Part shown: positions 11,280 to 19,912 of the stretch, one piece after another
How the letters are laid out: the number at the start of each line of letters is the position of its first letter
How positions within the stretch are numbered: the first letter of the stretch is position 1
IMG/VR virus record: IMGVR_UViG_3300007777_000027
Location: 1 to 21,105 of that record
Strand: one strand, 5' to 3'
DNA from: a virus
Length of the DNA stretch: 21,105 bases
Position numbers and translations under genes: made by a program
Notes under the pieces: generated by a model
The model's input: the letters and a program-made list of their open reading frames with translations, nothing else
Databases searched by the model: none
Told to the model about the DNA's origin: nothing

Positions 11280-13636
11280 TCCGACACCTCCACAATATCC
11301 ATGTTTTCTGTAATGTCATTCACCTCAACCCATTTTTCACATCCTGATTCGTCTTTAACTAACAGTTTATGGTTAAGCGTAAACGTGTAAGAATTACCAT
11401 CTTCGAATGTAATTGTTCTAGTTGGTTGTTTACCGTTGAACCAAATTCTAGTTGATTGTTTATCGCCAAATCTTGTTGGGACCGTAATAGGCGAGTCAAA
11501 GTTAAACCACCCTTGTTTTCCTTCGGACTCGATATTATTATGGTCAACACCCTGACGGTCCATTAACTCAGCCAAACTTTCGTTGCCCACATCTGTTTTA
11601 ATAATTGAATCTTTAGTTTGGCAGGCGGTTGGCGCGATAGCCATCAACTGAGCGTTTCTGATACCGAAAGTCTTAACTCTCTGAGCCAACTCGTCCCACT
11701 TGTCCCAATCTATTTCGTAAGATGTTAAATTGAACGCGTTCTTGTTAGCCTTGTGAATCGGTAGAACTCCTTTGGCCCATTCAGTCTCGTAGAACTTCTC
11801 AAATTTACCTTTCTCGATGCTCAACTCGACAGACACAGAGATAATCTTGTAGGACAAGTCGTCAAACAACCGGTCAGTTTCTTCTGCTGCTTCTTGCGTG
11901 TCGATGACGATTCCTTTTAGAGCCAAGTAATTCGCGTAGTTCAAAACACCGATTCCTAAGAAGCGGTACATCATGTTAGAGTTCTTGCCCTCCTTAACCG
12001 GGTAATTGGCCAGGTCGATGGTGTTATCAAGTTGTCTCACTACAGTTCTGATAAGAGCCCATTTCTCGTCCTCTGTCATGTAGAACCATCTCTCGAGATT
12101 GAGAGATGACAAGTTACATAGTGCGATTTCACCAGCTTCGTAACGCTTGATGATTCGTGTGTTCCCATCTTCCATAGTTACCAATTCTTCGTCGATAGCG
12201 ATAGAAGGCCTTGAAGGCAACAGAATCTCAGTGCAAAGATTGGAACTTCCGATATATCGGTTAATCAGTGTTTGGATGTTAACGTTCTCGTCGTGGAACA
12301 AGTAAATATTGCCCGTTTCTGAACGTTCTTTGAAAATCTTAGCCCAAAGCTCTCGGGCCGGTACCGATTTGTGACGCAAGCTAGACTTGTTTTTGTACAT
12401 CTCGTACTTTTCGTTGAACTCTTCGCCGTAAATGCCTAATAACTCAGGAACGTCTTTAGGGTCAAACAAAGCTATGTCCTCGTCGTTAATAACTGCGTCG
12501 ATGAACTTTTCATTCAGTTTGATGCCGTATTGAAGACCACGAGCTCGGTTTTCTTCGGTGCCACCATTAGACTTCAAAGACAAAATGTCTGTCACGTCAG
12601 AGTGCCACCAAGAGAAATAGATACAAAGAGCGCCAGGTCGTTTCCCACCTTGGTTCCAAGCTTTCATGATTTTCTCGTAGAACTGCATGAAAGGAACGGG
12701 GCCACTAGACGTTCCTTGCGTCCCCTCGATATACCCGCCTTTAGCTCTCATTGTTGAAATATCCAGAGCTGTTCCACCCTTGAACTTCGAGTAAATACCT
12801 AAGTTTTTACCGGTGTCCAAAATAGAGTGTGAATCATCAGCTAACGTGTTAAGAACGCAAGATGATAATTGCTGGCCAGGTGTCAAAGCGTTCAACATGA
12901 TAGGAGTAGCTTCAGTGTAATGATGCTGTGAAACTTCGTCGTACATTTCCTGAATTCGTTTTAAACGGTCGACCTCGTTAACCATTAGAGCCATGCAAAC
13001 TCTCATGTACGCGTGTTGAGGCAATTCCAATTTCTTAGTCTTGGAATAATTCAAGCAATACTTGTCGAAAAAAGTCACTAAACCTTTATAGTTAAAAATC
13101 AAGTCTCTATCTGGCTTAATCATCCCGTCAATAGCTTTCAAATCATCGTCAGAATATTTACTGACTGTAGTTTTGTCGTAAATTTTATGGTCAACGCCTT
13201 TCTCTAGCACGGTCGACATAGAAGGATATTGGTCAGCCTTTGAGATGTTGAAAGTCTCTTTGTAAATCGACATCAGCTCTAATTTCGCTGAAACCAATTC
13301 CCAATGAACCGCTATCATAGAAATCTTGTTAACGGCTGTCACTATCAACTGTTGGAACATGTCCTTGATGTTAATTTCCTTGTGCAATTTAATTTCAGTG
13401 TCCTGAATAAGTTCGTCAGCTAACCACTCCTTGTTGTCACAAGCCCACATACAGACCTTTCGGAGCTTTTCTGGGTTGAATGGTTGTCTGCGCCCGTCAC
13501 GTTTGATAATGACGATTCTGTTAGCTTTCATCGCGTCCTGGTTAGAGATGTCAATCTTCTCCCTGGACTCTGCGGCGTTAGAAAGTTCCTCTAGTGATAA
13601 TTTTTTGTAGCGTTTTGCTTGTTGATTTTTTGTCAT
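11276..13636 (-). CDS. nrdA: Ribonucleotide reductase large subunit, N-terminal piece with N-half-intein
   Basis: 786 aa. Residues 40-125 form an ATP-cone (IVIIKRDGRRQPFNPEKLRK) for allosteric control. The catalytic 10-stranded barrel carries the active-site residues of class Ia enzymes: SCVLNT (Cys260, cf. E. coli Cys225), NLCTE (Asn466, Cys468, Glu470) and ALCNLSS (Cys507, cf. Cys462). The reductase sequence stops at MAIAPTA (residue 671), where a half-intein begins at Cys672 and runs to the stop. It reduces ribonucleoside diphosphates to deoxy forms, with nrdB as the partner. The ATG overlaps the nrdB stop (ATGA) and has GGAG five bases before it. The enzyme is incomplete without the piece at 10304-10762. 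Confidence 0.95.
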   Translation of the reverse strand: MTKNQQAKRYKKLSLEELSNAAESREKIDISNQDAMKANRIVIIKRDGRRQPFNPEKLRKVCMWACDNKEWLADELIQDTEIKLHKEINIKDMFQQLIVTAVNKISMIAVHWELVSAKLELMSIYKETFNISKADQYPSMSTVLEKGVDHKIYDKTTVSKYSDDDLKAIDGMIKPDRDLIFNYKGLVTFFDKYCLNYSKTKKLELPQHAYMRVCMALMVNEVDRLKRIQEMYDEVSQHHYTEATPIMLNALTPGQQLSSCVLNTLADDSHSILDTGKNLGIYSKFKGGTALDISTMRAKGGYIEGTQGTSSGPVPFMQFYEKIMKAWNQGGKRPGALCIYFSWWHSDVTDILSLKSNGGTEENRARGLQYGIKLNEKFIDAVINDEDIALFDPKDVPELLGIYGEEFNEKYEMYKNKSSLRHKSVPARELWAKIFKERSETGNIYLFHDENVNIQTLINRYIGSSNLCTEILLPSRPSIAIDEELVTMEDGNTRIIKRYEAGEIALCNLSSLNLERWFYMTEDEKWALIRTVVRQLDNTIDLANYPVKEGKNSNMMYRFLGIGVLNYANYLALKGIVIDTQEAAEETDRLFDDLSYKIISVSVELSIEKGKFEKFYETEWAKGVLPIHKANKNAFNLTSYEIDWDKWDELAQRVKTFGIRNAQLMAIAPTACQTKDSIIKTDVGNESLAELMDRQGVDHNNIESEGKQGWFNFDSPITVPTRFGDKQSTRIWFNGKQPTRTITFEDGNSYTFTLNHKLLVKDESGCEKWVEVNDITENMDIVEVSD
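11279..11623 (-). other. N-terminal half of a split intein
   Basis: Residues 672-786 of the first nrdA piece, 115 residues. It opens with CQTKDSIIKTD (block A, Cys1 nucleophile). Block B is visible as SYTFTLNHKLLV with the Thr-x-x-His pair (intein residues 82 and 85). WVEVNDITENMDIVEV near the end matches the strand pattern just before the usual split position. Endonuclease blocks are absent, and the frame stops where a C-half would otherwise follow. Confidence 0.9.
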
Positions 13637-14742
13637 TCTCTCTCCAACTCTTTAAAGTCTAAAATTAGTTGTCCTGCTGGTATGTCGTTTTTCATGATGC
13701 CGATAGAATAAGCGGCCATGTCAGATTCTTGAAGTGCTGAGTTGTCCTTGTTAATATCTTTGTAAGTTTCGAACCACTGGATGACGTCGGTCTTTTCCTG
13801 GTTGAAAATCTTCGGCTGCGCTAGTTGGGTCGAGCGCAAGTCAACGTAATATTTCAAGAAGTTGTCGATTACTGCTTCCGTCAACGATGGGATGTCTCCG
13901 AAACTCATCAAATACTTAGCGAAGTCCTTCTCGTCTGCGTAACATTCCATCAGTGTTCCCTTAACCATGTCTTGGTACCATTGTGATTTCATGATTTCCG
14001 AGAAACCTTCTGTCGGTTCTTTCTTGAGAGTGCCTAACGTGCCCATTCCCATGTTAGTGTGAACATCTTCGTCAAAGTTAATCAGTTTGATGATACGAGT
14101 AGCGCCCAGAATCTTATTGTTATACGAGTTGTTAACAATATAAGTCACTAAAAATGACACGTAGAACTTGATACCCTCTAGCGCGAAAATACTAACAAGT
14201 AATTCAAGCACTATTTTCTTTTTATCTTCCATCTTCGTAATGGTGTCGATGTTCTTGACTCTCGTGTAAAGGTCAATTTCTTTGTCAATTCGGTGCTGAA
14301 TTTCCGGGTAGTCCTTCAGACGGTCGAAAATTACACTAGCGTCAGGAAAAATTCCACGCAAAAGATGACTATAAGACTTACTGTGGATTAGCTCGAAATA
14401 ACCCCAGGTTTTGAACATAGCCTCGAATTCTGGGTTAGTGCAAAGCTCAGCGACTACTTCTTCTAGTCCTTTGTTCTGTCCCGAGTCCATCAGAGTCTGG
14501 AACAGCCAAACTCTAATCATAATTTCTTGGATGTGTTCCGGTAACTCGAAGAACTTCTGGGAGTCTGATTGCATAGAAATCTCATTAGGGTTCCAAAAAG
14601 CGTTCCGTTGCTTCTCTTCCATGTCTACCGCAAACTGATAAGTCGGGTTGTCATATCGTTGAAACCCAGAATACAGACCAAAGAAAATCTTCTCCTTAGT
14701 CTTGTCAGTTATTAAATCGTTAGTATTAATTAATCGTTCCAT
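13633..14742 (-). CDS. nrdB: Ribonucleotide reductase small subunit
   Basis: 369 aa from the ATG at 14742, which has AAGG five bases upstream; a GTG at 14748 would add two residues. The class Ia small-subunit features are all visible: FELIHSKSYSHLLRGI contains the iron ligands Glu and His plus the radical-bearing Tyr (cf. E. coli Glu115, His118, Tyr122), and NFDEDVHTNMG contains the second Glu and His (cf. Glu238, His241). It forms a diferric-tyrosyl radical cofactor that starts catalysis in the large subunit. It is the first gene of the reductase operon and overlaps nrdA by four bases. A TATAAT promoter and an inverted repeat lie just upstream. Confidence 0.93.
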   Translation of the reverse strand: MERLINTNDLITDKTKEKIFFGLYSGFQRYDNPTYQFAVDMEEKQRNAFWNPNEISMQSDSQKFFELPEHIQEIMIRVWLFQTLMDSGQNKGLEEVVAELCTNPEFEAMFKTWGYFELIHSKSYSHLLRGIFPDASVIFDRLKDYPEIQHRIDKEIDLYTRVKNIDTITKMEDKKKIVLELLVSIFALEGIKFYVSFLVTYIVNNSYNNKILGATRIIKLINFDEDVHTNMGMGTLGTLKKEPTEGFSEIMKSQWYQDMVKGTLMECYADEKDFAKYLMSFGDIPSLTEAVIDNFLKYYVDLRSTQLAQPKIFNQEKTDVIQWFETYKDINKDNSALQESDMAAYSIGIMKNDIPAGQLILDFKELERE

Positions 14743-14767
14743 TGTCACCTTCTTCTAAATATAAGAG

Positions 14768-14798
14768 ATTATACAGCACACCGCCTTAAAAAGTTCAA
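14768..14798 (-). promoter_or_regulatory. Promoter of the ribonucleotide reductase operon
   Basis: Minus strand: a consensus -10 TATAAT (14768-14773) with a possible -35 TTGAAC (14793-14798) at a long 19-base spacing. It does not belong to the GTTTAC class or the late TATAAATA class. Its start site would lie about 20 bases before the nrdB ATG. Confidence 0.55.
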
Positions 14799-14805
14799 GG
14801 CAGTG
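14779..14805. repeat. Inverted repeat overlapping the nrdB promoter (operator candidate)
   Basis: CACCGCCTT at 14779-14787 and AAGGCAGTG at 14797-14805 form a 9-bp dyad with one mismatch and a 9-base centre. It occupies the spacer and -35 of the reductase promoter and is not followed by a T-run on either strand, so it is more like a protein-binding site than a terminator. Confidence 0.4.
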
Positions 14806-14816
14806 AAATTGAGAGT

Positions 14817-14844
14817 AAAAAGCTAGGACCTTGTGGCCCTAGCT
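14817..14844 (-). terminator. Intrinsic terminator of the baseplate operon
   Basis: Minus strand: AGCTAGGGCC, loop ACAA, GGTCCTAGCT, then TTTT. Ten base pairs including one G-U. It lies 12 bases after the stop of the 255-aa structural gene and separates the late baseplate block from the reductase operon. Confidence 0.88.
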
Positions 14845-14855
14845 ACTAGTGTGTT

Positions 14856-15623
14856 TTAAAAAGTGATAGTCCAAATGATACGTAAAGTAACGGAGCTATC
14901 TTTGATTTTAGCTTTGAATGTTTTGTGTGAAAAAATACTACCATTAGCGTAAAGAGCTGCTTCTGTAAAAGTTGAAGTCGTCCCAGTTTGTCCAATAGCA
15001 GCGACCCCAGCTACGTCAATTGTGAATGTTACCGAAGAGCCTGATTGAACAACAGTAACCTCAGAACCAGAACCGACATCTGTCTCAACTACTGATAACG
15101 CGGCTGGGGTGGAGTTGTTACCAGGTAAAACGAAATCGATGTTATATGTATAAGGAGCCACTGCTCCGAAAGACGCCCACAACACACCATCAATATCCGC
15201 TTGTGACACTGTCATAGCATTAGGATAATTTGTGGTGCCTAGGTAAACGTAATATCCTGGTACCGCGGCGTCTGTGAAATTAACAACGTCGTTCGTTTGT
15301 AAAACTAAACTTGTTACGCCAACCGTGGCAGTCACACTTTCACCGAACAAGCGCCCACGCTCCATAACATAACCTTCAGCAGGAGTTTTAGGGGTGATGA
15401 TAGATTCAGTCGCCGCGTCATGCGCGTTCAAATGTCCCATAGTCGACAAACGGAAACTGTCGATAAACGGTTTAGGAGTATTTAAATTAGCAAAAATTTC
15501 AGCCATAGTCGTACGAGCGTCTAACATAATCATGTTATCGTCTTCATAAACATCGACCACGTTGTCATTTTTGTCAATCGACTGAATCTTGAAATGTCCC
15601 TTGAACGGTAAAAGGTCTCGCAT
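14856..15623 (-). CDS. Probable tail/baseplate structural protein, 255 aa
   Basis: Low-charge, Thr/Val/Ala-rich, beta-strand composition typical of virion proteins. The N-terminal part (FKIQSIDKNDNVVDVYEDDN) and the C-terminal part (FTEAALYANGSIFSHKTFKA, then a final strand ending in IIWTITF) resemble a domain common in phage tail-associated proteins, apparently with a central insertion of about 100 residues (roughly 100-205). It is the last gene of the late baseplate operon, ending at a terminator, with GAGGA seven bases before the ATG. The precise role (wedge accessory or fibre attachment) is not known. Confidence 0.6.
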   Translation of the reverse strand: MRDLLPFKGHFKIQSIDKNDNVVDVYEDDNMIMLDARTTMAEIFANLNTPKPFIDSFRLSTMGHLNAHDAATESIITPKTPAEGYVMERGRLFGESVTATVGVTSLVLQTNDVVNFTDAAVPGYYVYLGTTNYPNAMTVSQADIDGVLWASFGAVAPYTYNIDFVLPGNNSTPAALSVVETDVGSGSEVTVVQSGSSVTFTIDVAGVAAIGQTGTTSTFTEAALYANGSIFSHKTFKAKIKDSSVTLRIIWTITF

Positions 15624-15626
15624 AAT

Positions 15627-15965
15627 TTATTCCTCAATCCATAATAAAGTTGGTGTTCCGGCGTTATCGATAACTGCCGCTTTGTATTTTTTAGTCGTTA
15701 GTGACAAATTCGCTGAAGACACAGCAGATGAAGGGTTCACCCAAACATCACCGTCGCGTGTTTCAAGCAATGGCGGCGCTGAATACAGCGTGCCATCAGT
15801 CGGCGGGACAACCGTAGTTGACAATGCAGGTGGTAAAGTACCAGATGTGTACCTAACAGTCCTAGCCAAATCCACGTCGATGTTACGCCCACGATGAATC
15901 GCACCGAACGCTTCAGCTGCTGTAATTGATAATGGGTATGAGTTTTCACCACCGAAAATTGCCAT
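15627..15965 (-). CDS. Probable structural protein, 112 aa
   Basis: Not recognised. It begins MAIFGGENSYPLSITAAEAF, then an RGRNIDVDLAR segment, and is otherwise rich in Thr, Ser, Pro and Val with little charge, as virion proteins often are. The ATG has AGGAG seven bases upstream and a late promoter at 15985-15992, so it starts a late unit with the 255-aa gene three bases downstream. It may be a small baseplate or fibre-associated protein. Confidence 0.6.
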   Translation of the reverse strand: MAIFGGENSYPLSITAAEAFGAIHRGRNIDVDLARTVRYTSGTLPPALSTTVVPPTDGTLYSAPPLLETRDGDVWVNPSSAVSSANLSLTTKKYKAAVIDNAGTPTLLWIEE

Positions 15966-15984
15966 TAGTGTCTCCTAAATGGTT

Positions 15985-15992
15985 TATTTATA
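15985..15992 (-). promoter_or_regulatory. T4-type late promoter TATAAATA
   Basis: A perfect TATAAATA on the minus strand in the gap after the 431-aa gene, 20 bases before the ATG of the 112-aa structural gene. The short leader retains the AGGAG. Confidence 0.65.
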
Positions 15993-16000
15993 ATTGTAGT

Positions 16001-17296
16001 TTACGATAAAACAGTAAAGTAGAAGTTATCCGTTGGAATGCCGGTCCCTTCGTCTGATACTAAATAGAAATCGTTAGTGCCGCCTGCCTCGGTCGAGTTG
16101 AGGTAGAACCCACTTAGAGATTGAGTGAACACACTAAAAGTGTCTAGCACGATTGACGGGTTAGTCACTATAATTTCATCTACCCCAAAATCTGTAGTGA
16201 CTTCAGTAGACCAGGTGTCAGTGAACGTGTACTCGAACGCGGTACTATAATCTAAAAACAGAGACCAATGTCCAGAGTAGTCAAACAATGTTGTGTTCAA
16301 ATCAGGAGCAGTTCCTGAAATTCCACTATAGGTCGTGTAAATGACGGTTGTTGGGTTAGTACTTTGTTGCAAATACGTGCCGTCAGTGAACCAGAACTTT
16401 TTGATGGTTCGGCCCGCGTCTGTGGAGTCTGTAAAATCTGACACGACCTTATTAGTATACACAGTCACTTGCTGGTTAAACGTGGAGTCAGTGAAAAACG
16501 TGTTAGTTATCGGGTTGAACCTGGTTAGAAAATCAGCTCTGACTTTTGCGTCCGACGTGTCAGGCGTGAACACATGGAATTGTCCGTCGATATTTCTGAC
16601 TTCTAGGTGTTTGAAATCGGTCAATAATTTAATACCGAACAAGTCGTTGAAAGAATCTTTGATGAGCTGCGTGTAGTTGTAAGTAAATCCAATAGGGTGC
16701 GATAACGGTTTAACAATGTGCTCGTACAATTCTCGGATGATAGTTCCTTCAGTTTTAAAGTGGAACGGTTTAATCTCATCAAGTTTCATGTCGTTAGCGC
16801 CGCCACTGTCATACAGATACCCGGCTAGATTGTACGCGAACTTGACGCTGTTCGCTGTACCTACCCTTTCTTTGTACGGCTTGTTTGTTCCAAAATACTC
16901 GTTATTTAGAACTTCGTCTACTGCTGACTGAAGTGGAATGTCACCGATTGCCCCAGCTGCAATTTGCTCGTCAATGCGTTGTTTTATGACTGGGTTCGTC
17001 TGCGCGTCTTTCAACACGTTGTAAAGAACGTTCAAATAAACGTCTAGTAAACCCTTCCGAATTGTTACTTTAGAGTCTCTCAAAATTGATGACGTGTCAA
17101 TCACGTTACCATTAACATCTTTAATATCGATGATGTCGCTAGCTAGATATTCGGAGTTGTAAATATTAGAAATGTCTTCGGCGACCTGCGCGTTCTTTTC
17201 CAAGTTCTCGATAAAAATTTTCATCGCCGTCTGAATTAACGGCAACTCTTTGATGTTATCTGGTGTTATAGCTTCAAAAATACCTTGTAAGTTCAT
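16001..17296 (-). CDS. Probable baseplate/tail structural protein, 431 aa
   Basis: The first about 215 residues are helical and charged (NLQGIFEAITPDN start), while the second half is Thr/Ser/Asp/Phe-rich and beta-like with a repeated 'FTDST / FWFTDGTY / FTDTWST' flavour. This two-part build suits a baseplate protein with a helical attachment domain and an exposed beta domain. It follows the gp6-like gene by three bases with only a weak AAGG, so it is probably translationally coupled to it. In T4 the gene after gp6 is gp7, but no clear gp7 similarity is seen. Exact role unknown. Confidence 0.6.
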   Translation of the reverse strand: MNLQGIFEAITPDNIKELPLIQTAMKIFIENLEKNAQVAEDISNIYNSEYLASDIIDIKDVNGNVIDTSSILRDSKVTIRKGLLDVYLNVLYNVLKDAQTNPVIKQRIDEQIAAGAIGDIPLQSAVDEVLNNEYFGTNKPYKERVGTANSVKFAYNLAGYLYDSGGANDMKLDEIKPFHFKTEGTIIRELYEHIVKPLSHPIGFTYNYTQLIKDSFNDLFGIKLLTDFKHLEVRNIDGQFHVFTPDTSDAKVRADFLTRFNPITNTFFTDSTFNQQVTVYTNKVVSDFTDSTDAGRTIKKFWFTDGTYLQQSTNPTTVIYTTYSGISGTAPDLNTTLFDYSGHWSLFLDYSTAFEYTFTDTWSTEVTTDFGVDEIIVTNPSIVLDTFSVFTQSLSGFYLNSTEAGGTNDFYLVSDEGTGIPTDNFYFTVLS

Positions 17297-17299
17297 TTA

Positions 17300-19885
17300 T
17301 TAATAACCTTGGAAGAACGTTAAGGATTTAAATCGTGGAACTACCGCGCCATTAGCAGCGAAGTTCAACGTGTTATATCGCACGTTCAAATATCTTAGTT
17401 TGTTGAACAGGTCCATTTTAATGGGGGTGTAATCATACAATGACGTGGATATACGTTTCACGACGTCGCTCGTCAAGTTATTTACTTGTGCTGTACTAGT
17501 TAAATTGTACCCGTTTGACGTCACGTAAGTGTTACCAAACGTGTACTCAGCGCCGCCAATAGGCGTGGTCAAGTAAGACTTAGGATTAGAAATCTCTAAC
17601 TCGGTGTTATCTACCCAACCAGTAGCGTTAACGTGCAAGTTAATCAAAATACTTTTCTTGAACCCGTTAAACAAGTTGTAAGTACCAGCGAACATGTTGG
17701 TCGACACGTCAATAGTGTCTGTTGCTGTCAACGGCGTTCCCAAATTCAACGTGATTTGACGAGGGAACAACGGGTCGTAAGACCACGTATCAACACCTGC
17801 ATTGACGTCGTAAGGAATAACTAATGGCGTTGGAATGCCACCGGGTGTTGTGTTTAGCGTGACGGTCACATGATTAAACGTGTAACCCGCAATCGGGTCT
17901 CCAAAATCAACCATCGTTGGGTCATCGGGTAAAATAGCTATGTTTGTGAACGTAGCAGTAGTAGCGTTCAAACCAGGTGTCACCGTTTCGGATTGTGTTA
18001 TTCTGATAGGTGCTACGATAACTGTCTTATTAACTAAGTTAGCACCGTTTAACCCGTCCCAATCCGTGAACAAGTTAGCTCCTGTCTCTACGCCATATTG
18101 AATAAAATCACGTGTATCAATAGACGGCAAAACACTAGCGACCAAGTTTCCGCCGACGTCAAAATAGTTCTCGAAAGGCGCTGCTAACGGGATGTAAATA
18201 TCGCGATATTCCCTGGGGTAAATTTCACGTGACACGTTAAATTTGGATAGTAAAATTTGGGTAGTGGTTGCCATGTCAAACCCAGTAGTGTCTGCTAGAA
18301 CGGTGTCAATTCGACGTTCTAATGACGACCCAAAATACTCGACTTCGAATTGCTCCATTTTAAGAACGTCACCGACGCCATTGAAGAAACTATCGATAGC
18401 GGTGAACACGTTTTTGTGAACTGTAGCTTTGGGGGTCCCGATGTTGTATTTAGGGATAGTAATTTGAAAGTCGAAGTCCATGTACAACGGAGCACGGTTG
18501 TGGAATTCTAACGTCGGTATTTTGTACTTGTCTAACTCGTCCCATATTCCAGGAGTTATCAATTTTCCGTCACTCCCGTAATCGAACGAACGAATGTTTC
18601 CTTCTCTAATATATAACGTGTCGTACAACGCTTGTGTAGCAGTAACCTGCGACTCGTAAGCGACGGAGTCAGCGATTGGGTCTAAGGTGTAGTCCCAGTC
18701 GACAATCGTCGTATTGTCTCTAGTAATAGAGAACAGAACGCTATCACGAGCAACAAAATTATTGTTCGCACCTATGTTAGTAGGCGTAGTATTTCTCTCT
18801 AACAATGGTAAAAAACTAAACCAAATATGTCCTGGCGCTTTAGGGAACTCGTCGTCGCCACCCCAAACAATAGACGTGTCAACCGACGTTTGACGGTTAC
18901 AAATTGCCTCGTAGTCAATTTTCGTAACGGCTCGGTTCGCAGAGTTGTTGATTTTAGGCGCGTTGGCTTTGATTGACAAAAGGCTCTCTTCAGCAGTCCC
19001 AGGGGTTACTAGTGCACAATCAGTAATTGTGGCATTAGGAATATTGTGCTTGATACCCTGCAAGTTAGTAATGTCACTCATAGCGCCCAATTCACCATTC
19101 GTTGTCAGCACGTTCATCTCAACAATGGTGCCTTCTCTTAAATCAGCACCGACACCAGCTATCTTGAAGTACAACCTAGGAGTTCCAACGTCGATGTTGT
19201 CCAACCTAACGTACTGCCTAGCCAACGTAGTCTCCGCGTCAACTAAAATCTGAGGTGACTTCGACCATTCCTCACGGGTTACTAGGTTACCAATGTTATC
19301 GTAATACGTCAAATACGTGATGATTCCGTTCTCTTCAACATCTGTCAACGGAATATCGACATAATATTGCGGGACAGTGTTACCTAAATCGTCGACGATT
19401 GTACCAATAGTGACAATCAAACTATCTTGGTTATCGACGTATTTGTGTAGCGTGCCTTCTTTTACTGGGATAGTGATAACATCATTTCCGTCAGAATTAA
19501 CGACTTCAATCGGCGCGCCCATGTAATAATACGAGTGACCCCCTTCAGTAAACTCAGTGAACGGTTGAATGGAATGGTTGCCAACCCCCAATTTGATAGT
19601 CAAGTCGTAAACGTAAGAAGTCTTGTGTTTAATCTCATAACCGATAGCTCTAGCGTCAGCTAAAACGTTACGGCGCTGAGTAGCATAGGGTAAAAGTGTC
19701 TCGTTAACATTCACTGCCGTGTTGACGTTCAACATACTAGTCAAATAAGCCATAGCAGTAACTAACTGGGACGTGTTAGAACCCTCAGCGACATCGTAAC
19801 CGGCTTCGAAAAATTTAGTCTGGAGTTCCGTATACAACTCGTCGAAATTGAAAGGGGTAGTATTTGTAATTTGGTTAATTGGCAT
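17300..19885 (-). CDS. gp6-like baseplate wedge protein
   Basis: 861 aa. The N-terminal segment (FNFDELYTELQTKFFEAGYD, then an AMAYLTSMLNVNTAVNVNET helix and the ATQRRNVLADARAIGYE segment) is the characteristic start of T4 gp6 and the baseplate J family, which form the ring of the baseplate wedges. The long central part is beta-rich. T4 gp6 is 660 aa, so this homologue is about 200 residues longer, the extra material lying mainly towards the C-terminus. It follows the gp25-like gene, as is usual for such baseplates, and has a late promoter at 19905-19912. The ATG has TAGGA seven bases upstream. Confidence 0.85.
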   Translation of the reverse strand: MPINQITNTTPFNFDELYTELQTKFFEAGYDVAEGSNTSQLVTAMAYLTSMLNVNTAVNVNETLLPYATQRRNVLADARAIGYEIKHKTSYVYDLTIKLGVGNHSIQPFTEFTEGGHSYYYMGAPIEVVNSDGNDVITIPVKEGTLHKYVDNQDSLIVTIGTIVDDLGNTVPQYYVDIPLTDVEENGIITYLTYYDNIGNLVTREEWSKSPQILVDAETTLARQYVRLDNIDVGTPRLYFKIAGVGADLREGTIVEMNVLTTNGELGAMSDITNLQGIKHNIPNATITDCALVTPGTAEESLLSIKANAPKINNSANRAVTKIDYEAICNRQTSVDTSIVWGGDDEFPKAPGHIWFSFLPLLERNTTPTNIGANNNFVARDSVLFSITRDNTTIVDWDYTLDPIADSVAYESQVTATQALYDTLYIREGNIRSFDYGSDGKLITPGIWDELDKYKIPTLEFHNRAPLYMDFDFQITIPKYNIGTPKATVHKNVFTAIDSFFNGVGDVLKMEQFEVEYFGSSLERRIDTVLADTTGFDMATTTQILLSKFNVSREIYPREYRDIYIPLAAPFENYFDVGGNLVASVLPSIDTRDFIQYGVETGANLFTDWDGLNGANLVNKTVIVAPIRITQSETVTPGLNATTATFTNIAILPDDPTMVDFGDPIAGYTFNHVTVTLNTTPGGIPTPLVIPYDVNAGVDTWSYDPLFPRQITLNLGTPLTATDTIDVSTNMFAGTYNLFNGFKKSILINLHVNATGWVDNTELEISNPKSYLTTPIGGAEYTFGNTYVTSNGYNLTSTAQVNNLTSDVVKRISTSLYDYTPIKMDLFNKLRYLNVRYNTLNFAANGAVVPRFKSLTFFQGY

Positions 19886-19904
19886 ATTCGGTCCTATTTT
19901 CTAG

Positions 19905-19912
19905 TATTTATA
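19905..19912 (-). promoter_or_regulatory. T4-type late promoter TATAAATA for the gp6-like gene
   Basis: A perfect TATAAATA on the minus strand, immediately after the stop of the gp25-like gene and 20 bases before the gp6-like ATG. Confidence 0.7.

Noticed and set aside
10304-13636. Simple frameshift or sequencing error splitting nrdA
   Set aside because: The breakpoint falls exactly at intein sequence on both sides, and a complete separate gene with its own ribosome binding site lies between the pieces.
14779-14805. Inverted repeat as a second terminator
   Set aside because: No T-run follows it on either strand; a good terminator is already present at 14817-14844.
15589-15897. Long plus-strand ORFs opposite the baseplate genes (also at 16341-16676, 18945-19253 and 19980-20249)
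   Set aside because: They are antisense shadows of well-supported minus-strand genes, without ribosome binding sites or recognisable products.
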